A program made the translations under genes and the position numbers. From contig NC_134572.1 in NCBI RefSeq assembly GCF_050947875.1, forward strand, positions 161,704,920 to 161,768,919: DNA of 64,000 nt. The letters are read 5' to 3'. Positions 58,691 to 64,000 of the stretch are shown here, piece by piece (the first letter of the stretch is position 1; each line of letters begins with the position of its first letter). Source of the DNA: Dermacentor variabilis. Taxonomy: Eukaryota; Arthropoda; Arachnida; Ixodida; Ixodidae. A model generated the notes under the pieces. That model had not been told where the DNA came from and did no database searches. It worked only from the letters and a program-made list of their open reading frames with translations.

Positions 58691-60262
58691 CGCTTATTCT
58701 GCCTACTTATGCTGTTTACTATAAGCCTCTAGCTGAGCGCGTGTATATATCTATAATTCCTTGCGTGCATACAGCGTAGCCGCTGTCGCGTAACTTTGCT
58801 CGCAGAAGCGCAATTTCTCATACACGGCACTTTACTTGTCAACGGGAGAGATCTTCGAACTTTCGGGCAATCAGTGCCAGGCCAGAAACACGAGTCTTGC
58901 GAGGTGCGGTATGATCAAACAGATTTGAGTGCGCAGACTGGTCGTGCACGTCAGTGATGGACGGGTTTTGCACGACGGAGCCAACAGGCGCAGAACTGGT
59001 TAAAACGGCCTTTATTCCGACCCGACCATCGCGTATATATATGCGCTTACACACGCACTTCGACTTGACTACCACGGCGATTACATGGCCGATCCCCTGG
59101 CGTCATTGCGTTCGCCGCACCCGCTGCGTCAGCTTCCCTCGCCCACGACGGCGTCGTCACCGAGCCGGGAAGAACCGCACGTTCCGAAATGGGCGGCGCG
59201 AACGCTCTGTAATTTGCGTTTGTGTGCAAGCCTAACCACCGTAATTGCTGAATGAGCTCATCACGGCCGCCCGCTAGGCGGCCGGTGCGTCTTCCCGGGC
59301 GCACGAGATACGGACTCGGGATCTCCGACAGAGCCAAATAAAGTTCGCTTGCATTCTGCCCTCCACGAGCAGGTTTCGAGACGGTCGGTGCGGGAGGAGC
59401 CCGCGGCGACTGCGACGTCCACTCCGCGTGGTCACCCACGAAACGAAAGACGGCGCAGCAATCGCGCGCATACAGTCCGCGTAATTTCTGTCAAGATCGA
59501 TGGAACGCCGCGTCGCTGAAAGAAGCATATTAACGAAGCATATATAAACGCGTATGTGAGGGCAGGTTCGAGGTTTCAGGTGTAGTTCTATAGACCTAAA
59601 GAATTCTCGTAGGAATCTACTACCGAACAATCAAACAATCTATCGCTCAATTAAATCGTTATTATAATGCCCACGAACTAATACGGAGCATTCGTACTGG
59701 CGCACTTTTGTAAAAGGTAATACGCGAGACAAGATGTACAGAAAAAAACAAATGTGGTGAACAAAACAATGTGAGATCGAGAAACAAATGGGGAAAGAGA
59801 AAAAACGAAAAGGCGGACGTAAAAGAGAGTTAAACACACTACGTGACTATAGTCGAGCCATAGGACAGTGTTTAATGCAACAAGGCCGCACAGAAAACGC
59901 GGAATTCTGTCCGATATACATCGTGGCACTGAAAATTGCACGTGATCAAGAAGCTTCGGGAAACCTTTAATATTATATGGACCACCTATAGGAGTACCAA
60001 AGGTCTGATTTAACACGTTTCCATTTTATAGCTGGGATTTCAGGTAAATTTGAGAGAGCTGGACGATTGTCGATAGAACGGCGAAAGCGGTGCTTGAATA
60101 TAGGTATCAATTTATCCGGGGTGCGTTCAGCGCACTTACGATTAGATTTGCACGTTACGCTTCAAACTAGAAAGGCATAACTGTCGCAGTGCGATGTAGA
60201 ATACAATTTCAAAAAAAAAAAAAAAAGACAACAGGGCAGTGGAAGCCAAGCGATATACGACA

Positions 60263-60263
<1 letters not shown>
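58691..60263. other. No gene recognised
   Basis: Includes a CpG-rich patch at 59080-59440. No domain. An A run lies at 60211-60226. Confidence 0.42.

Positions 60264-60311
<48 letters not shown>
60264..60311. repeat. (AAT)n microsatellite
   Basis: Sixteen AAT/ATA triplets. Confidence 0.96.
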
Positions 60312-60312
<1 letters not shown>

Positions 60313-60791
60313 AGTATTTACTCACGCATATGCGCACAACTGTATAAACGAGCCCGCTAAACTTCCAAAGCAATGTGGCTCGACGAATAAGGGTTCGGGG
60401 AGGGGGGGCTCGTTAGTCACGACCATACGAAGGAACACACTGAAGCCAGAAAAAGCACAGGCAAAAGTTACCGTCATGTTTCTTTGAAATGTAGAAATTA
60501 TTCCGCAAATTGAAGTGAAAGTGGGCGACAACATAACTGGCGCCCCAGGTGGGAGCCCGGAGCCTCGTCCTCTGCTTTACGCGTGGGTTTCTCTACACCA
60601 ATTACGCTTCCGCGTGACAATCCATCCATCCATCAGCCCAATCTCTCGGGCATTCGCGCATGCGTACTATACAAATAAGCCATGGGAGTGTTAGCCAGCG
60701 CCACACACGGCCATGCGCTTGTGAGAGCGCAAGTGCAAGAGATTCTCAGAGATTAGGCTTTCATTTTTCTTTCCAGCCCCCGGGATAGCTA
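60312..60791. other. No gene recognised
   Basis: Unrecognised sequence with a G run near 60401-60408. Confidence 0.45.
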
Positions 60792-61423
60792 TACGGGGTG
60801 TCCCAGCTAACCTTAGCCAGAGTTTAAGAACGTGCGAACGCCACGTAGCTGGACAGCACCAAGGCAATGTTGTTTGCCGTCGCTTGGACATACTCAAAAT
60901 AGATTTTATTTCTTTTTCATTCCGCCTAATTAGATCACCAGTATTAATTCTTCAACTTCTCAAATATTATAATTATACAAAAAAGTGTCAATGAGAATAT
61001 TGTAGAGCGACATGAAAAACTCCCGATGCAGCTTTCTGTTGCTCGATACCTGCTACATAAAAGTGTTTTTCCGAGCGTGAAAGAAGCCCGCAGATGCACG
61101 CAACATTGTCGCGCTATACTGGCCGCTCGAGGCGCTCGCGGGCTTCTTTCAGACTTGGAAAAACGCTTATGTAGCACGTATTGAGCAACAGAAATCTGTA
61201 TGGGGAGTTTTCCATGTTGCTCTACAATTTTCTCATTGACACTATTCACCTAATAACATATGGTGAGCTGATTGGTTAATTAAGACTAATTATATAATTA
61301 GGCGGAATGAAACGCAATATGTTGAGCATCCCCAAGCGACGGCAAACGACGTTACATTGGTTTTGTCCAGCTCACGTGGCATTCACATATCTTTAAACTC
61401 TGGCTAAAGTCCGCTGAGACATG
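60792..61423. mobile_element. Palindromic foldback-type element, about 630 bp
   Basis: The left arm (60792 to about 61095) and right arm (about 61134-61423) are imperfect reverse complements over nearly 300 bp. Matching landmarks: ccttagccagagtttaa / ttaaactctggctaaag, gccgtcgcttgga / ccaagcgacggc, tgtcaatgagaatattgtag / ctacaattttctcattgaca, ctacataaaag / cttatgtag, gaaagaagcccgc / gcgggcttctttc. The tip reads tacggggtgtcccagctaac. The centre is about 40 bases, with no transposase, so it is non-autonomous. A single-arm relative is at 20790-21080. Confidence 0.85.
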
Positions 61424-61895
61424 AGAGAGAGAGAAGTTTAATGACACGAAATGCCGAGAGGTCGGCCTGAGGTATATTCCTCTAGCCAGCTACTCGGCGT
61501 TGCGGGAAGGGGAAAAGGGAAAGAAAGAGGGAAGAAAGAAGCGCATGATGGGTGACGATGACGATAGAAGGAAGATGTAGAATATATGGCAAGCAATTTG
61601 GCTTGCTCAAAGTCTGCAATCCAGGCCCGTAATTTTTAAAAAGTTCAGTAATGCCTTGATGGCCTTGAAACTCGACAGAGCATCTGGCCAAGGGCCTAAA
61701 ATGACGTCCTCCGACAACGATGACATCCTGTATATATAGACAGCCACGACGGAGGCTTAAGCGCGCGGACGTGCCGCCGGTTGGCATGGTTGGCAAGTTG
61801 TTTGGAGCAAGCGATTCCAGATTCCAGATTTCGTCCATCGTCTCGCAAAGCTGCTCGGTTGCAGCAAGCAACTTGCCCCTTACAGCACGCCGCAC
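61424..61895 (-). mobile_element. 3' fragment of a non-LTR element, minus strand (probable)
   Basis: On the minus strand this ends in a cattaaacttctctctctc-type terminus, similar to the CT-rich tail of the LINE at 11376-11400. The adjoining tcggcctgaggtat / ctagccagctactcggcg block is a recurrent tick sequence as I recall it. A 137-codon minus frame (61895-61482) spans it but shows no recognisable domain. It abuts the palindromic element directly. Confidence 0.4.
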
Positions 61896-62035
61896 ACTAG
61901 AGAGAGAAAAGAATACAGAGAAAGGCAGGGAGGTTAACCAGAGGTAGTTCCGGTTGGCTACCCTGCACGGGGGTAAGGGTTAAGGGGGTAAAAAGAGAAA
62001 GAGAGTGCGGCGGGGTGATAGAGAGAAAGAGGGAC
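61896..62035 (+). repeat. GGGAGGTTAACCAG...GGCTACCCT repeat, plus-strand copy
   Basis: ggcagggaggttaaccagag followed by ttccggttggctaccctgc, then purine-rich sequence. The best-preserved copy in the window. Confidence 0.7.
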
Positions 62036-62422
62036 GAGCACGAACAAAGCGCGTACACAATAGAGCAGTAAGGGGCGGCATTCTTAAAGTCTATCGTGAA
62101 GCCCCGTATAGACCGCAGGTAAGGCCTTCAACGCAAGCACGCGCTGAATTCAAGGGCGAGCGAATCGAGCAAGTTGCGCCCCTCTGAAAACAACAGGCAC
62201 GTAGTGATAAGCGAGAACGCTACAATCGGCGCAACCGAATCGAACGCACGACGGGGCGGTTTGTGGTGCAAGAAATCGCAGCTTCGATGCCCGCGGCAGC
62301 AGCGGTCGCTTTTGGATGGAACCCCAACGACAAAGTGCTCACATACGGAGCTCCGCTCGCACGCCGTGGAACCCCGGGTGCTAAATAATAACCCCCCGGT
62401 GCAGGGCAGCCAATCGGGCTCA

Positions 62423-62465
62423 GTGCTAGTTAACCTCCCTGCCTTTCATTTATCCTTTTCTCTCT
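62423..62465 (-). repeat. GGGAGGTTAAC repeat, short minus-strand copy
   Basis: tgctagttaacctccctgcc and pyrimidine-rich flank are the reverse complement of the start of the 61896 copy, about 500 bases away in opposite orientation. Confidence 0.55.
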
Positions 62466-63491
62466 CGGAGGGTACCTCACTGCGTTGTCTCTCCATGCTC
62501 AGTGCCTTTGGGCTTAGAACCTCGTAACTTAGAAGCTCGTTTAGTGCATCTATCTCGGGACACAAACGTTGCCTAAAGCGCCTCGCACGCGAATGCCAAT
62601 TCTTTATCGCGCTGCTTCGAGGCGAGGCTATGCGTAACGACGCCAACTGACTCTCCCGATTTAATAGCACGCACCGTCATGTAGGGCAACGCCGATAAGA
62701 TTCACGAGCGAAGGAACTGTTTACGCAGCCGTTTCGCTCCATAAGGCGTTAGATAGCCATAAATTGAAGGTGGAGACTCGAGTCCGTCGCGATATATATA
62801 TGCTTCCCCTTCTCTCACTGCCAGCGCTAGCAGCGGCGCGTGCCTTTTTTCCCAGCTCGGCAGCTCAGGGTGGCATGAGCCCACCTCGAGTGCTCGCCCA
62901 TCACATTCAGCCGCTCCGAGTTTGGGGGCCACTACACGTAACAACGGTGGCTCGGGTGGGCCAGAGGTTGCTGAACCGAAGAAGCACCACCGCATGCCTC
63001 GGCGTACTCTTCTGCCTCCTCGCTTCGGGTTGCGCATTAGTCTTACGCACCTCCCTCCCCCTCTTCACCAGGCCAGCGGCCGTTCTCTCTCCCCCCTCCC
63101 ACTCGTCCCCTCTTAATTTCCTGCGTCTGGCGTAATTATCGCCAGTTGGCCCCCGCGCGCCGCCGCCGAAACCTGCACGCAGCTTGTCTTTTTTTTTCTT
63201 TTTTTTTTCTTCCACCCGACGCGATTGCAAGCGCACTGCGACGCGCCGCCGAGAAGGAAGCCGCGCTGCGTCTCGTGCGCGCTTTATTACGGCAACGGAA
63301 GGGCGGCCGCCGCGGCCACTGCAATGCAAACGCGCGCTCTCGCGATAGTTGTGTGCAGTGCTCAGTGCGAGCGCGCAGTGCCGCGCACGATCGGCAAGCG
63401 AAATGGCTTCGAACGTCCGGTCATCCGTCACGTCACCGCTGATGCGCCTTTCGTGGAAGTCAACGGCACGCGTATCTCTCCGCGCGAAGCG
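62466..63491. other. No gene recognised; CpG-rich
   Basis: GC- and CpG-rich at 62850-63470 with a T-rich interruption at 63189-63209. Frames up to 174 codons on both strands here are probably compositional. Confidence 0.4.
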
Positions 63492-63514
63492 ATGAATGAA
63501 TGAATGAATGAATG
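63492..63514. repeat. (ATGA)n microsatellite
   Basis: Five and a half ATGA units followed by atgctttat. A (TTCA)n-like tract beside tttat on the opposite strand can mark a LINE 3' end, but no LINE body is recognised beyond it. Confidence 0.88.
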
Positions 63515-64000
63515 CTTTATACAGTTGAAATATGTATACAGCCTAACTGAGTATTTCACATGAGCCGTTGGCATGGCTGCAAGCGATGGCATCGTGCTAC
63601 TCGTACACAACTGACTAATGATAAGTCCTAGTCGACATTACCTGTTTAGGAAATGTGGCAAAATAAGAAACTCGGGGGAAAAAGGGGGGGGGGCGAAAGT
63701 AACTATGGGAACGCAGAAATTGAGGCGGAGGCGAGCACAAAACCAGATCGTTCGTGTTTAAAGACAAATCGAGAAAGGAACGTTAGGACGAAACGCAAAC
63801 CAGTGCGAGATTAGATCAGCTCGGAGTCAGCAGACAGCTTTGGGCATAAGTCGCAGTGCAATTCCAATGCGCCCGGCAGTAAGCTTTGTGTTTTTCTAAT
63901 GCACATGGCACACCTAGGCAGCCACAAAACAGACACTGCCTTAGGATCACACACGGATCGTGCGTGAACCCATGCGGTGCATTTTTCCTCTTCACAAGTC
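63515..64000. other. No gene recognised
   Basis: Unrecognised sequence to the window edge, with a G run near 63685-63693. Confidence 0.45.

Noticed and set aside
58950..59440. Possible partial LTR (TATA-like and tttatt words)
   Set aside because: No second copy, no TG...CA ends and no target duplication found.
60944..61249. 101-codon frame across the palindrome
   Set aside because: It reads through both inverted arms and the centre, so it is a product of the symmetry.
62702..63503. Open frames of 60-174 codons on both strands in CpG-rich sequence
   Set aside because: High GC removes stops in all frames; no domain, start context or conserved motif supports any of them. The same applies to 8613-9008, 11213-11845 and 55432-56022.

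Overview
The window looks like repeat-rich, intergenic or intronic DNA from a hard tick (Ixodidae). The evidence is long CA, TA and AAT-type microsatellites, G/C homopolymer runs, several tRNA-derived SINEs of the tick Ruka type, several non-LTR retrotransposon remnants, and one complete Ty3/Gypsy retrotransposon. I found no convincing host protein gene. Almost every long reading frame is either transposon-derived or a by-product of simple repeats and GC-rich sequence. Naming families as tick repeats rests on general knowledge of those genomes, not on a search.

Layout. 1-8.9 kb: non-coding sequence with a CA microsatellite, a broken THAP-like zinc-finger fragment (3.5 kb), a dispersed repeat (3.8-4.06 kb) and a broken LINE ORF1 on the minus strand (5.25-5.82 kb). 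8.9-11.4 kb: a 5'-truncated, RNase H-bearing LINE on the plus strand with one in-frame stop. 11.4-25 kb: SINEs, a short inverted-repeat element, microsatellites, half of a palindromic element (20.8 kb), a decayed LINE end (21.1-22.0 kb) and an 80-bp tandem array (24.6-25.0 kb). 25-40.4 kb: mostly unrecognised sequence with microsatellites, SINEs, an RTE-like 3' end and one AT-rich repeat. 40,616-47,476: the complete LTR retrotransposon on the minus strand. 47.5-64 kb: a 32-bp minisatellite, a copy of the 3.8-kb repeat, a SINE, LINE ends, a GTGAG-rich tract and a 630-bp palindromic element.

The centrepiece is the LTR element. It has 757-bp TG...CA LTRs that look identical by eye, a 4-bp target duplication (ccgg), a TATA box and poly(A) signal in each LTR, and two intact coding blocks in the same frame. 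The first encodes an SAP-like N-terminus, a charged coiled coil, a SCAN-like capsid, a CCHC knuckle, a degenerate protease and a full integrase. The second encodes reverse transcriptase and RNase H. A single UAG codon separates them. Integrase before reverse transcriptase is the Ty1/copia order, yet the RT, integrase and GPY/F module are Ty3/Gypsy type. This matches the unusual Gmr1-like group, best known from deuterostomes, whose capsid is related to the vertebrate SCAN domain. An intact, apparently recent, amber-split member in a tick is the most interesting item here.

A second theme is four perfect short-loop hairpins (12-15 bp arms, 5-8 nt loops). One demonstrably arose by an inverted duplication inside a LINE ORF, as expected from template-switch mutation.
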